Part shown: in pieces, positions 36,392 through 44,850 of the stretch | Numbering within the stretch: the first letter of the stretch is position 1 | Layout: every line of letters begins with the position of its first letter | DNA from: Flavobacteriales bacterium | Lineage (GTDB): Bacteria; Bacteroidota; Bacteroidia; Flavobacteriales_D; Crocinitomicaceae | Direction of reading: 5' to 3' | Length of the DNA: 64,000 nucleotides | Assembly: GCA_947460825.1 (NCBI GenBank) | Contig: CANHHA010000001.1 | Span: 124,001 to 188,000 of the forward strand | The notes under the pieces: generated by a model | Told to the model about the DNA's origin: nothing | Database searches by the model: none | Seen by the model: only the letters and a program-made list of their open reading frames with translations | Position numbers and translations under genes: made by a program

Positions 36392-37317
36392 TTGTTGGTG
36401 TTATACCTAAGTGGTTTTGAATAAGAATTGAACAGAACATTCATATAGTATTTTGTTGCGCCAAAATAAGCCTTAAAACTGAGCCAATAGTCTTTTTTGT
36501 AGGATTTATCCATAAATGGAAGCAGGAAGAAATTACTTGAAAAATTTAAGCAATTGAGCCAGAAAAATAGGATGACCCCTAAAGTACCTCTCGCTTTCAA
36601 AAATAATAGACAATTACTAATGTTTCTTTGGGTATTAGTTTTTAGTTTATTCGATTGAGTGGCTTCACCAATATGAAGTACTTGGATATCACTATAAAAT
36701 GAAATACAGAAACCTCTTTTAATAGCTCGATGACAAAGTTCTATTTCTTCTGCGTATAAAAAAAAATCTTCATCGAAGAAAATATCCTCTTGTAGCATTG
36801 ATTTTGAAAGAATCATACATGATCCATGAACAGCTTTTACAGTTTCTAAAGGGGGAGGTAAAATACGTAATTTATCGATAATCAGGTTTTGCCTAAGTAT
36901 TTGGCGAAAAGACGCATACTCACTGTAGAAGGAATTTGAGTTTTTCCCATTAGAATCTATTAACTGAACCCCAGCAATAGCTGGTTCGTCTTTATCATGG
37001 TTAAATCGATGGTACAGATCAATTAACTTATTAGAATCTATTATTGAGTCTGGGTTTAAAAGGAGAATGGTTTCATATTGTGCTATCTTGAAAGCACGGT
37101 TATTTGCCTTTCCGAATCCTACGTTGTATTCATTTGAGATCCAGATTATTGTCGGATATATTTTTTTAACACGAGTTTGATCATCTGAATTTGAACCATT
37201 GTCTGAAATAATTACTTCGTAAGGGAAATCGTAATCAGCATGTAAAAAATGGCCAATACACTGCAGAATCAGATCAACAGACCAATAGTTTACAATAACA
37301 ATACTCAATCCTTTCAT
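36388..37317 (-). CDS. Glycosyltransferase family 2, rhamnosyltransferase-like
   Basis: The 309-residue GT-A enzyme has the WbbL/rhamnosyltransferase-type start LSIVIVNYWSVDLILQCI, then ISDNGSNSDDQ, NEYNVGFGKANNRAF and LLLNPDSII. HGSCMILSKSMLQEDIFFDE and FLYAEEIELCHRAIKRGF form the acceptor side. A C-terminal hydrophobic helix pair is likely peripheral to the membrane. Rhamnose specificity is only suggested by similarity. It shares start and stop bases with its neighbours. Confidence 0.88.
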   Translation of the reverse strand: MKGLSIVIVNYWSVDLILQCIGHFLHADYDFPYEVIISDNGSNSDDQTRVKKIYPTIIWISNEYNVGFGKANNRAFKIAQYETILLLNPDSIIDSNKLIDLYHRFNHDKDEPAIAGVQLIDSNGKNSNSFYSEYASFRQILRQNLIIDKLRILPPPLETVKAVHGSCMILSKSMLQEDIFFDEDFFLYAEEIELCHRAIKRGFCISFYSDIQVLHIGEATQSNKLKTNTQRNISNCLLFLKARGTLGVILFFWLNCLNFSSNFFLLPFMDKSYKKDYWLSFKAYFGATKYYMNVLFNSYSKPLRYNTNK

Positions 37318-38243
37318 TATTTAAGTATAATGGACTTAATAAATTTGTAAGCATAATGGCGATCAATTTTCCACAACTTAAGGTGAATTCTAATAGCTTC
37401 ATTTAAGCTCACCTCCTTCCGAAAATAATTACAGTATTTAAAGATGAGTCTATCGCTGAGTATTCTTTTTTTATCGGGATAAAAATTAATTAAGTAAATA
37501 TAAAGATTTATGTTTTCAAAAAAAGTAGCCAATTGTTTACTTTTTTGTTTCCGCACGGTATTTTCATGAATTCTAAAATTATTCATAAGGGCTGGCGTGA
37601 AGTATACGTCACCTTTTTGAGCTAGTAGAATCCAGAAATACCAATCACCATAGAGCTTAAAATCAAGAATTGAATTTATGTAATTGTTTCTAAGAGCGCT
37701 TTTTCTGAACAGAACTGCACTTGCGTTTGGAATGTTATTTTCGGCAAGTAATAATTCTTGTATAAACTCACCTCCTTTTAAAACAAATTCACTCGAAAAC
37801 CGCTGATCCTGAGCAATATTTGGTAATGAGGTATAGTTTAAATAGTTTGTTCTTTTGCCATTTTCATCAATTATTTTAGATCCACAATAACCAAGAACTA
37901 CATTTTCATGATTCAGCATTTTCTGAATCATCGTTTGTAGGAAGTCTTCTTCTGCAGCATCATCACTTTCAGCAATCCATATAAAATCTCCTGAACATTT
38001 GTCAATGCCTTTCAACCATTGCTTGAACGTTGATCCAGAATTAATATCATTAGTTATAATACCTTTTACTTTAGGATTATTACTAAATAAATTGATCGTG
38101 TTTAAGCTGTCATCCGTTGATTTATCATCCAAAATTATTACTTCGATATTTGAGTAGGATTGATTCAAAATTGAATTAATCCGATCAATAAGAAATTTTG
38201 AATGGTTATAATTCGGCAGTATAACAGAAACTAATGGGGTCAT
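37317..38243 (-). CDS. Glycosyltransferase family 2
   Basis: The 308-residue GT-A enzyme starts PLVSVILPNYNHSKFLIDRI, with ILDDKSTDDSLNTI and WIAESDDAAEEDFL as the DxD region. FRKSALRNNYI and a C-terminal helical region follow. The sugar is unknown. It overlaps the downstream gene by 1 base and the upstream gene by 4, consistent with translational coupling in the operon. Confidence 0.89.
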   Translation of the reverse strand: MTPLVSVILPNYNHSKFLIDRINSILNQSYSNIEVIILDDKSTDDSLNTINLFSNNPKVKGIITNDINSGSTFKQWLKGIDKCSGDFIWIAESDDAAEEDFLQTMIQKMLNHENVVLGYCGSKIIDENGKRTNYLNYTSLPNIAQDQRFSSEFVLKGGEFIQELLLAENNIPNASAVLFRKSALRNNYINSILDFKLYGDWYFWILLAQKGDVYFTPALMNNFRIHENTVRKQKSKQLATFFENINLYIYLINFYPDKKRILSDRLIFKYCNYFRKEVSLNEAIRIHLKLWKIDRHYAYKFIKSIILK

Positions 38244-38956
38244 TTTATAAAAAATTTACTAATCATGTAGTGGAACTTCACTTTAATAGTTCTCTTCCTT
38301 AATTCTTTTTTGATGATTTTTTGGATATTCTTTAGAAACATAGTGTCTGTAGCTGCACTTACTCCGTTTTCGTTGTAACATGCTATGATCTGATCGACGA
38401 ATTTAGAGGCATACTTATCCATCCATTTTAAATTGAATTCCCAGTCGGCATATAACTTATAATCTGTGTTGAAATAACCAATTTCTTGAAATAGATTTCG
38501 ATTGTAAAAAATAGCTTGATGACAAATGTTCTTATAGCTAAGTCTAAATAAGTTGAAATCTCTGTCGTATTCGAGTCTGGAATTTTGAAATTTTACTTTG
38601 CCATATACTACCATCAACTCTTGATGATCTTTTATGGAGTTATAAACATGTTGTAATACAGAATTTGTATAAAAATAATCATCAGAGCCGGTGAAGTAAA
38701 TCCAATCTCCAGTGGCTTCAACTATTCCTTTATTCATTCCATCATAAATACCGTCATCCTTTTTTCTAAAATATTTTATTCGAGAATCTGAAAGAAAGTT
38801 CTCAATTAATAATTGGGTTAAATCAACACTTTCACTGTCCATTATAATTAATTCCCAATTTGTATACGTTTGATCAAGGACGCCACGAATTGTCCGCTCA
38901 ATAGTTTTTTCTCCATTGAAAACAGGTAGAATAATGCTAAATAATGGATCAGTCAT
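38240..38956 (-). CDS. Glycosyltransferase family 2, WcaE-like
   Basis: The 238-residue short GT-A enzyme has PLFSIILPVFNGEKTIERTI, IIMDSESVDLTQLL, the KDDGIYDGMNKGIVEATGDW block typical of WcaE-like enzymes, and FTGSDDYFYT. It probably adds one sugar to the repeat unit. It overlaps both neighbours by 4 nt. Confidence 0.89.
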   Translation of the reverse strand: MTDPLFSIILPVFNGEKTIERTIRGVLDQTYTNWELIIMDSESVDLTQLLIENFLSDSRIKYFRKKDDGIYDGMNKGIVEATGDWIYFTGSDDYFYTNSVLQHVYNSIKDHQELMVVYGKVKFQNSRLEYDRDFNLFRLSYKNICHQAIFYNRNLFQEIGYFNTDYKLYADWEFNLKWMDKYASKFVDQIIACYNENGVSAATDTMFLKNIQKIIKKELRKRTIKVKFHYMISKFFIK

Positions 38957-39900
38957 AAATTGAAATTAAAAAAACTCTTTTTTGGGCATTGAATTATTTG
39001 TAGGATTTCATTTTCATGACGATTCCAATTTTCTCTAATTTCAAATGATTTTGCAATAGAATTTTCTTGTATTTTTTTAAAATCGATTTCTAAACTTATA
39101 TTTAAGCTTGCGTCAGCGTTAAGTAAAAAACCGTTTATTTCATGTGTCACATATTCATTGAATGTAGGGAAATTAAATCCAATTAATATTTTTCCTTTTG
39201 ACATTGCCTCGAGAAACGACATTCCTATTCCTTCAAATTTGCGAGGGGCGAGATAAAAAGTACATTTTTCTATTAATAACAAATAATCTTGTTGATTTTC
39301 GATCCAATTTGATACGAATACCGAAAATGTCTGATTTTCAATTTCATCATTTGATATCTGTAAAATATTCTCAGGATTATGTATCACTAATCGATCAACA
39401 TTTAATTTTTGGCAAATAGCTTTCAAATCGGTCCAGTTAATATCCCCGTTTCGAGACCAGAAAAACAGCGATTTTTCATCGTCAATTTTGTTAGATTCTA
39501 TATTTAAAGGGGGCATATATTGAAAAAAATATAGATTTTTAAAACCAATTTTCAACATTTCGTCGTATAATTTTCTGCAAAAACAAATAACTTTCAATTT
39601 TTTTATTTCATTTTTCAGGTAATATTTTTTTGTTATTAAATAATCGTCGTACATAGGAAAGAAGGTAACATTATTGCACTTAATTTTTTTTAAAAATCCA
39701 TATGGGAAGTTTTGCCAAAAACAAATGAAATCAGGGTTTATATTATTTATAGTTCCAATCAGATAACTTTTATCATCTTTAAATTGATCAAAATAAATAA
39801 GAATAATCTCGTGCTTTAAACTTAATAAATTCTTTATAAAGTTACTTGAACCAGTTTTTTCATGAAATGGATGATCAACGAAAACTATTTTGCTTTTCAT
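38953..39900 (-). CDS. Glycosyltransferase, GT-B type, divergent
   Basis: The 315-residue protein is shorter than a full GT4 enzyme. The N-terminal half (VFVDHPFHEKTGSSNFI) is weakly conserved, with FFPMYDDY and LKVICFCRKLYDEML. The C-terminal half has the recognisable donor-binding pattern YLAPRKFEGIGMSFLEAM (E-x7-E) and INGFLL. It is very rich in Lys, Ile, Asn and Phe, matching its A+T-rich DNA. Activity is likely, but the specific family is uncertain. Confidence 0.75.
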   Translation of the reverse strand: MKSKIVFVDHPFHEKTGSSNFIKNLLSLKHEIILIYFDQFKDDKSYLIGTINNINPDFICFWQNFPYGFLKKIKCNNVTFFPMYDDYLITKKYYLKNEIKKLKVICFCRKLYDEMLKIGFKNLYFFQYMPPLNIESNKIDDEKSLFFWSRNGDINWTDLKAICQKLNVDRLVIHNPENILQISNDEIENQTFSVFVSNWIENQQDYLLLIEKCTFYLAPRKFEGIGMSFLEAMSKGKILIGFNFPTFNEYVTHEINGFLLNADASLNISLEIDFKKIQENSIAKSFEIRENWNRHENEILQIIQCPKKSFFNFNL

Positions 39901-39917
39901 AAGTCCATTAATATTGT

Positions 39918-40865
39918 TTATTTAGATTGGATCAAATTTCTATTAAGTTTTAAAGCTACTTTCCATTCGGCTCTGAAGATTTTAAAAAACCTAGAAGTGT
40001 AAGGTTTAAATAGAAATAGAATTTTCATTCTACGAAAACTATTTAAGCAATTGTATTCAGCTGTTGGTTTAATGCGCTTATAAAATTCAAATTGTAAATC
40101 TTTTATGTCATTATCAAACCTGTTTTTTAACTCACTATTGATCAATGAATACATTTTCAAACGATTTAAATACAGGTTAAAGTTTTCTTTATGTTGAATC
40201 GTATTGCTGATGCCCCCTCGGTGTAATCTATATACGCTCATTTTTTCAGGAATACATATAAAATCGCCATTACCTGACATCAATGCCAGTATTGGAAGAT
40301 CACCACAAATTGACTCTTTCCAAATCCTAGTATTAAAATTGAGCAACTCTTTTTTGAAGACGATACTCCCAGTTGGAAACCATTGATTTATAACTTCACG
40401 AAATGTATGTTTTGTTTTATTTACTGTATAAATGAAGTTTATTAGCGTTCCTGTATCATTAAGGGACCAAGCATCGTGAACACATAGAGAAGAATTGGAA
40501 TTTGCTTCAAGTAAGTCAACTTGTTTTTGAAGTTTTAATGGATCCGTCCAATAATCATCACCTTCGCAAAGTGCAATGTATTTCCCCTTTGCCTGTTCAA
40601 TAGCCCAAATAAAATTAGGCATCATGCCTTTATTGCGCTCATGTTGCGTATACTTTATCCAATGCCCCTTCGGGTGTGTTTCGATGTAGGTTTTAACAAT
40701 TTGGGATGTTTGATCTGGCGAACAATCATCTGCAATAATTAATTCAACAGGGAAATCGACCTCTTGCATCAATACCCCTTCGATTGCTTCCGCAATAAAA
40801 GCTTCGTGCATGTAGGTAATCATGATGACACTTACCAAGGGCGTATTTTCAGCTATTTTTCTCAC
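39918..40865 (-). CDS. Glycosyltransferase family 2
   Basis: The 315-residue GT-A enzyme contains PLVSVIMITYMHEAFIAEAI, LIIADDCSPDQTSQIV, and the CEGDDYWTDPLKLQKQVDLL block typical of this GT2 subgroup. SVYRLHRGGIS lies near the C-terminal third. It follows the acyltransferase gene with a 4-nt overlap, so it is probably the first transferase expressed from the operon. Confidence 0.9.
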   Translation of the reverse strand: MRKIAENTPLVSVIMITYMHEAFIAEAIEGVLMQEVDFPVELIIADDCSPDQTSQIVKTYIETHPKGHWIKYTQHERNKGMMPNFIWAIEQAKGKYIALCEGDDYWTDPLKLQKQVDLLEANSNSSLCVHDAWSLNDTGTLINFIYTVNKTKHTFREVINQWFPTGSIVFKKELLNFNTRIWKESICGDLPILALMSGNGDFICIPEKMSVYRLHRGGISNTIQHKENFNLYLNRLKMYSLINSELKNRFDNDIKDLQFEFYKRIKPTAEYNCLNSFRRMKILFLFKPYTSRFFKIFRAEWKVALKLNRNLIQSK

Positions 40866-41479
40866 TTTGCTGGCACCCCTTTAACTGTAACTCCCGCTGG
40901 GACATCTTTTGTCACCACCGCCCCTGCCCCAATGATGGCCTTATCACCAATGGTTATGCCGGGAAGGATTACTGAACCTGTGCCTATGAAACACCCATTT
41001 CCGATATTTACATTTCCTGAAATATGCACGCCAGGGCAAATCTCAGAAAATGAACCAATTTTTACATCATGACCAATGGTGCAATTCAAATTAATCAAAA
41101 CCCCTTTTGAGATATAGATATCATTTGTCAAAACACTTCCGGTCATTATGCATACTCCTTCTTCGACCATGTTATTAAAAGAACCAACCGACGCCTTTGG
41201 ACTTATCAATGTCTCTAATCGTCCCCCCAAAGCGATGAATTGATTTGATAGTTGTTTTCGTAAGATCGGGTTTCCTATCCCCAATGCGAATAAGTTGGAT
41301 TGTCCGTTGAAATGAGCTGTAACTTCCTTTTCAGTTTTTAAAATAGGGAACTTTCCAAAAAGTAGTCCCGGTAATTGAGTCGAAACATTGTCAAAAAACA
41401 CCAAATTTTCTGTGTGCCCCAATTGGTGGCATACTTCAAGCAATTCCTTGGCAAAGCCTCCAGCACCTATAATGACCAT
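40862..41479 (-). CDS. Sugar O/N-acyltransferase, NeuD/PglD-like
   Basis: From the ATG at 41479 (205 residues; the ORF track start lies inside the aminotransferase gene) the protein begins MVIIGAGGFAKELLEV, a Rossmann-like UDP-sugar domain. A left-handed beta-helix of hexapeptide repeats follows (IGHDVKIGSFSEICPGVHI, IGNGCFIGTGSVILPGITI), ending with a GVPAK loop. PglD/PerB-type enzymes acetylate an amino group made by a DegT aminotransferase, which is the gene directly upstream, so N-acetylation of a 4-amino-6-deoxy sugar is likely. It lies 10 nt after that gene. Confidence 0.9.
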   Translation of the reverse strand: MVIIGAGGFAKELLEVCHQLGHTENLVFFDNVSTQLPGLLFGKFPILKTEKEVTAHFNGQSNLFALGIGNPILRKQLSNQFIALGGRLETLISPKASVGSFNNMVEEGVCIMTGSVLTNDIYISKGVLINLNCTIGHDVKIGSFSEICPGVHISGNVNIGNGCFIGTGSVILPGITIGDKAIIGAGAVVTKDVPAGVTVKGVPAK

Positions 41480-41489
41480 TGATTCTAAA

Positions 41490-42566
41490 TTAAAAATTAT
41501 TAATAATCGAGGCAATGCCCTTTACTTCATTTTCACTCAACCCATAAAATAACGGTAAACATAAAATCCGTGAAGAGACATCCGAAGCAATCTCACAGGT
41601 GCTTTGCGGAACATACGGTAACTGGGTAAGTGATGGATAAAAGTACCTGCGTGGAAATACCTCAGCAGTTTGTAACGATTTTTGCACTTCCATTAATTGA
41701 TTTTCAGATTCAAGCAGCACTGGATAATATGCTGTATTCCAATTGGTTTCTTTTCTAATATTAATACGTATTAGCGAGTCTAATTTCAAGTATTCAGTAT
41801 ACCACGATACCACTCGGCTTCGTTCCTCCAAGATCTCCTGCATATGCGGTAAAACCGCCAAACCCATGGCCGCCTGCAATTCACTCATCTTCCCATTGAT
41901 TCCAAGTCCATGAAATCCTAAAGGACCATCATGGCCAAAGTTATGACTGTAATATAGCTGATTAAACAAGGCGGGATCTTTACAGAAAATCGCGCCTCCC
42001 TCTCCGGTATGGAACAATTTCGTGGCGTGAAAACTGCAGGTAGTTACATCCCCATATTCAAAAATACTTTTCCCTTTGTAGTTAACTCCGAACGCATGTG
42101 CACCGTCATATATTACCTTCAGGTTATGCTTCTTGGCAATTCGTTCTATTTCTTCTACGTTACACGGATTTCCAAACACGTGAGTCGCTAAAATACACGT
42201 AGTTTTTTCTGTAATCGCTGCTTCAATTTTGGTTTCATCAATGGTTAGGCATTCCGGGTGAATATCCACAAACACGGGCGTACATCCTTCCCAAACAATC
42301 GCAGAGGTTGTCGCGACATACGAGAATGGTGTGGTAATGACTTCTCCGCCCTTCGCCAAACACTTCAATGCGATTTGCAAGGGAATCGTCCCGTTGTTCA
42401 TGAGGATAATTTTCGCGTCTTCGAGATGGAGATACTCCGTGAGTTTAGCCTCTAATTCCAGAACCAAGGCTCCCCGATTCGTCAACCAACCGTTATTGTA
42501 GGCCCGTTGCACTTGAGCCGTGTATTCCTCCAAGGGCGGTAAAAACGATTTGGTTACGGGAATCAT
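41490..42566 (-). CDS. DegT/DnrJ/EryC1/StrS sugar aminotransferase, VioA/perosamine-synthase-like
   Basis: The 358-residue PLP enzyme starts MIPVTKSFLPPLEEY and NNGWLTNRG, with NNGTIPLQIALKCL, TTPFSYVATTSAIVWEG, and YDGAHAFG carrying the PLP-contacting Asp. The catalytic Lys is in SFHATKLFHTGEGGAIF. The family aminates a 4-keto sugar. The N-terminus resembles VioA (dTDP-Qui4N), but GDP-4-keto-6-deoxymannose from Gmd in this locus could make it a perosamine synthase. rml genes are not in the window, so both remain open. Its ATG overlaps the wzt-like stop (ATGA). Confidence 0.92.
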   Translation of the reverse strand: MIPVTKSFLPPLEEYTAQVQRAYNNGWLTNRGALVLELEAKLTEYLHLEDAKIILMNNGTIPLQIALKCLAKGGEVITTPFSYVATTSAIVWEGCTPVFVDIHPECLTIDETKIEAAITEKTTCILATHVFGNPCNVEEIERIAKKHNLKVIYDGAHAFGVNYKGKSIFEYGDVTTCSFHATKLFHTGEGGAIFCKDPALFNQLYYSHNFGHDGPLGFHGLGINGKMSELQAAMGLAVLPHMQEILEERSRVVSWYTEYLKLDSLIRINIRKETNWNTAYYPVLLESENQLMEVQKSLQTAEVFPRRYFYPSLTQLPYVPQSTCEIASDVSSRILCLPLFYGLSENEVKGIASIINNF

Positions 42567-43822
42567 GCGTTAATTTTAAAATCAATATTCGGTCGAACAA
42601 ATCCCGGGAATTTACCATGCCAATTGGTGTTTTCTCGTTCTTCCTCCACCTCAAACGTTAATACCTCGTCAAAGTTAAAAAGCGGCTTTGCCGTATCTTG
42701 GACCAGCATGAAAGATACATAGAATACTCCTGTATTTAATAATTCTTTTGGAATCACACATCGTGCATGATGAAGACCGACACCAAGCGTAGGCGGTGGT
42801 AATTGGGTAATTACATTGAACACACATTCTCCTGTTGCTGCAAAGAGGTGTAGGCTAAGATTAGCGACTAAGTCTTCTACATAATTCCAAAAACTTATGT
42901 TTATTTCAAGGGAGCTTTTTACCGTAATCATTGGTTTACCGTCTTCACGTATCGGTTTAAGCGCTATCGATTTCAAGCGTGTAAATTCATTCCCTGGTGC
43001 CTCATGTTCTTCGTAGGAACGACCCCAGTCTGCTTTATTTCGGTTATTAAGATACGTTTCTATTACGTGGGAAGGGCTGCCTTCAGAAACAATAGTGCCA
43101 TGCTCCAAGAGCAGGGCACGAGAACACAGATTCTTCACCGCTTCCATGTTGTGACTAACAAAAAGCACTGTTCTTCCTGCACTGGCCACATCCTTCATTT
43201 TCCCGATGCATTTTTTTTGAAAATCTACATCCCCCACTGCCAACACTTCGTCTACAATTAAAATCTCTGGTTCAAGATGAGCCGCTACAGCGAAGGCTAA
43301 ACGAACATACATCCCTGAGGAATAGCGTTTAACGGGTGTATCAATGTATTTTTCAACGCCACTGAAGGAAACGATTTCATCAAATTTTCTAGCAATCTCT
43401 TTTTTAGTCATCCCCAAAATGGCTCCATTCAAGTAAATGTTTTCCCTTCCTGTCAGCTCAGGATTAAACCCTGTTCCAACCTCTAACAAGGAGGCTACTC
43501 GTCCATTTAGCGTTATTCTTCCTTTAGTTGGCGAAGTCACCTTAGAAAGGATTTTTAACAAGGAACTCTTCCCTGCCCCATTGCGTCCGATAATACCCAG
43601 TACTTCCCCTTGATTTACAGCGAAATTAATGTCTTCCAGTGCCCATACAAAATCACCTTTCCCTTTCGTCGTTCGATCGTTTGTTTCAATGATTACCTCA
43701 TACGGATCTGCCTTTCCTCTGATCTTATACCACCAGCGATTTACATCCTGAATTAAGGACCCAGTGCCTACTTGCCCCAGTCGATATTGTTTAGATAAAT
43801 GTTCTACCTTGATTACCTCCAT
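42563..43822 (-). CDS. Polysaccharide ABC exporter ATPase, Wzt/RfbE-like with C-terminal glycan-binding domain
   Basis: The 419-residue protein has an N-terminal ABC domain: Walker A GIIGRNGAGKSSLLKIL, signature YSSGMYVRLAFA, Walker B ILIVDEVLAVGD and H-loop VSHN. A beta-sandwich of about 170 residues follows (about 245-419), as in Wzt proteins that recognise the modified end of an O-polysaccharide. It would power export of completed chains across the inner membrane. It lies 8 nt after the permease gene. The presence of the C-domain suggests a capped or terminally modified chain, perhaps by an FkbM methyltransferase (inference). Confidence 0.93.
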   Translation of the reverse strand: MEVIKVEHLSKQYRLGQVGTGSLIQDVNRWWYKIRGKADPYEVIIETNDRTTKGKGDFVWALEDINFAVNQGEVLGIIGRNGAGKSSLLKILSKVTSPTKGRITLNGRVASLLEVGTGFNPELTGRENIYLNGAILGMTKKEIARKFDEIVSFSGVEKYIDTPVKRYSSGMYVRLAFAVAAHLEPEILIVDEVLAVGDVDFQKKCIGKMKDVASAGRTVLFVSHNMEAVKNLCSRALLLEHGTIVSEGSPSHVIETYLNNRNKADWGRSYEEHEAPGNEFTRLKSIALKPIREDGKPMITVKSSLEINISFWNYVEDLVANLSLHLFAATGECVFNVITQLPPPTLGVGLHHARCVIPKELLNTGVFYVSFMLVQDTAKPLFNFDEVLTFEVEEERENTNWHGKFPGFVRPNIDFKINA

Positions 43823-43830
43823 ACTTCCAA

Positions 43831-44679
43831 CTATACGGTATCCATAAAGGACTGTTCAATGCGATTAAAAACCAAAATTCCTAAGACCAAAACAACCAAG
43901 GTAAAACCAGCGGTATAAAGTAACCCATATACGTCGAATTGACCTATACCATAGATTGAATAACGCACATTCTCAAGAATTGAAGTCAAGGGATTGTAAG
44001 CTAAGGCGTCACGAATTCTACCGCTTGTAAAAGATAAGGGATAAATGACCGGCGTTGCATACATTAACAACTGAACACCAAACGTAAGTAGAAAACTTAA
44101 ATCCCGATATTTTGTGGTTAAGGCAGAAAATAAGATACCAAGACCCAAGCCTAAGAATCCCATGAGCATTACGTAAAAAGGAAACAAAACAATGGTCCAA
44201 TCCATGGAAATCTGTTGTGTCCCGCTCATGCTAAACATACCAATTAATATACTAAGAATTACCAGTTGTATTAATAATTTGAATAACCCAGAAATTACAA
44301 TGGAAATTGGAACGGTTAAGCGCGGGAAATAAACCTTTCCGAATAAATTTGAATTGGCAATGAAGGTCCCTGATGTTTTAGTAAAACACTCGGAAAAATA
44401 TCCCCATATGGTTAATCCGGTGAAATAAAATAAAAATTGATGCACACCCTGTGTAGGAATTGAAGCAATCATTCCAAAAACAACATAAAACATGAAGGAC
44501 GTAAGTACGGGTTGAATTATAAACCAAAGGGGACCGAGAATGGTTTGTTTATATTGTGCAACAAAATCTCTTCGAACAAACAACAGAATTAAATCTCTAT
44601 ATCCCCACAATTCATGCAAGCGAACATCAAACATGCCTCGCTTAGGGGTAATCACCTCGACTTTACGCAACGATTCCAT
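43831..44679 (-). CDS. Polysaccharide ABC exporter permease, Wzm-like
   Basis: The 282-residue ABC-2 type permease has six predicted helices and a conserved N-terminal cytoplasmic segment: LHELWGYRDLILLFVRRDFVAQYKQT, then ILGPLWFIIQPVL. FYFTGLTIWGYFSECF and YATPVIYPLSF are also typical of Wzm/RfbA. It is the first gene of the long leftward operon, with a TACCTTTG promoter 26 nt upstream, divergent from the T9SS type A cargo gene. Together with the next gene it forms the exporter for the glycan. Confidence 0.93.
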   Translation of the reverse strand: MESLRKVEVITPKRGMFDVRLHELWGYRDLILLFVRRDFVAQYKQTILGPLWFIIQPVLTSFMFYVVFGMIASIPTQGVHQFLFYFTGLTIWGYFSECFTKTSGTFIANSNLFGKVYFPRLTVPISIVISGLFKLLIQLVILSILIGMFSMSGTQQISMDWTIVLFPFYVMLMGFLGLGLGILFSALTTKYRDLSFLLTFGVQLLMYATPVIYPLSFTSGRIRDALAYNPLTSILENVRYSIYGIGQFDVYGLLYTAGFTLVVLVLGILVFNRIEQSFMDTV

Positions 44680-44705
44680 CTACCAATCTCCTAAATGTAT
44701 GAAGG

Positions 44706-44713
44706 CAAAGGTA
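44706..44713 (-). promoter_or_regulatory. TAnnTTTG -7 box for the polysaccharide export/assembly operon
   Basis: TACCTTTG on the minus strand lies 26 nt before the wzm-like ATG. It is the only clear promoter for the block 44.7-32.6 kb. Confidence 0.6.
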
Positions 44714-44837
44714 CGCTTTATAAAACAACATGTACCGAAGCCCTTGGGTATTCGAAGAAATGCTACCGTTCAACGAGTAAATATTCAATATGGTTGAAGA
44801 TGTATTCAAATGAAACGAACACATGCTAAATATTTCT

Positions 44838-44845
44838 TATTTTTG
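44838..44845 (+). promoter_or_regulatory. TAnnTTTG -7 box for the T9SS type A cargo gene
   Basis: TATTTTTG ends 5 nt before the ATG at 44851, predicting a nearly leaderless mRNA. The 124 bp between this and the divergent operon box could hold shared regulatory sites. Confidence 0.6.
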
Positions 44846-44850
44846 GAAGG

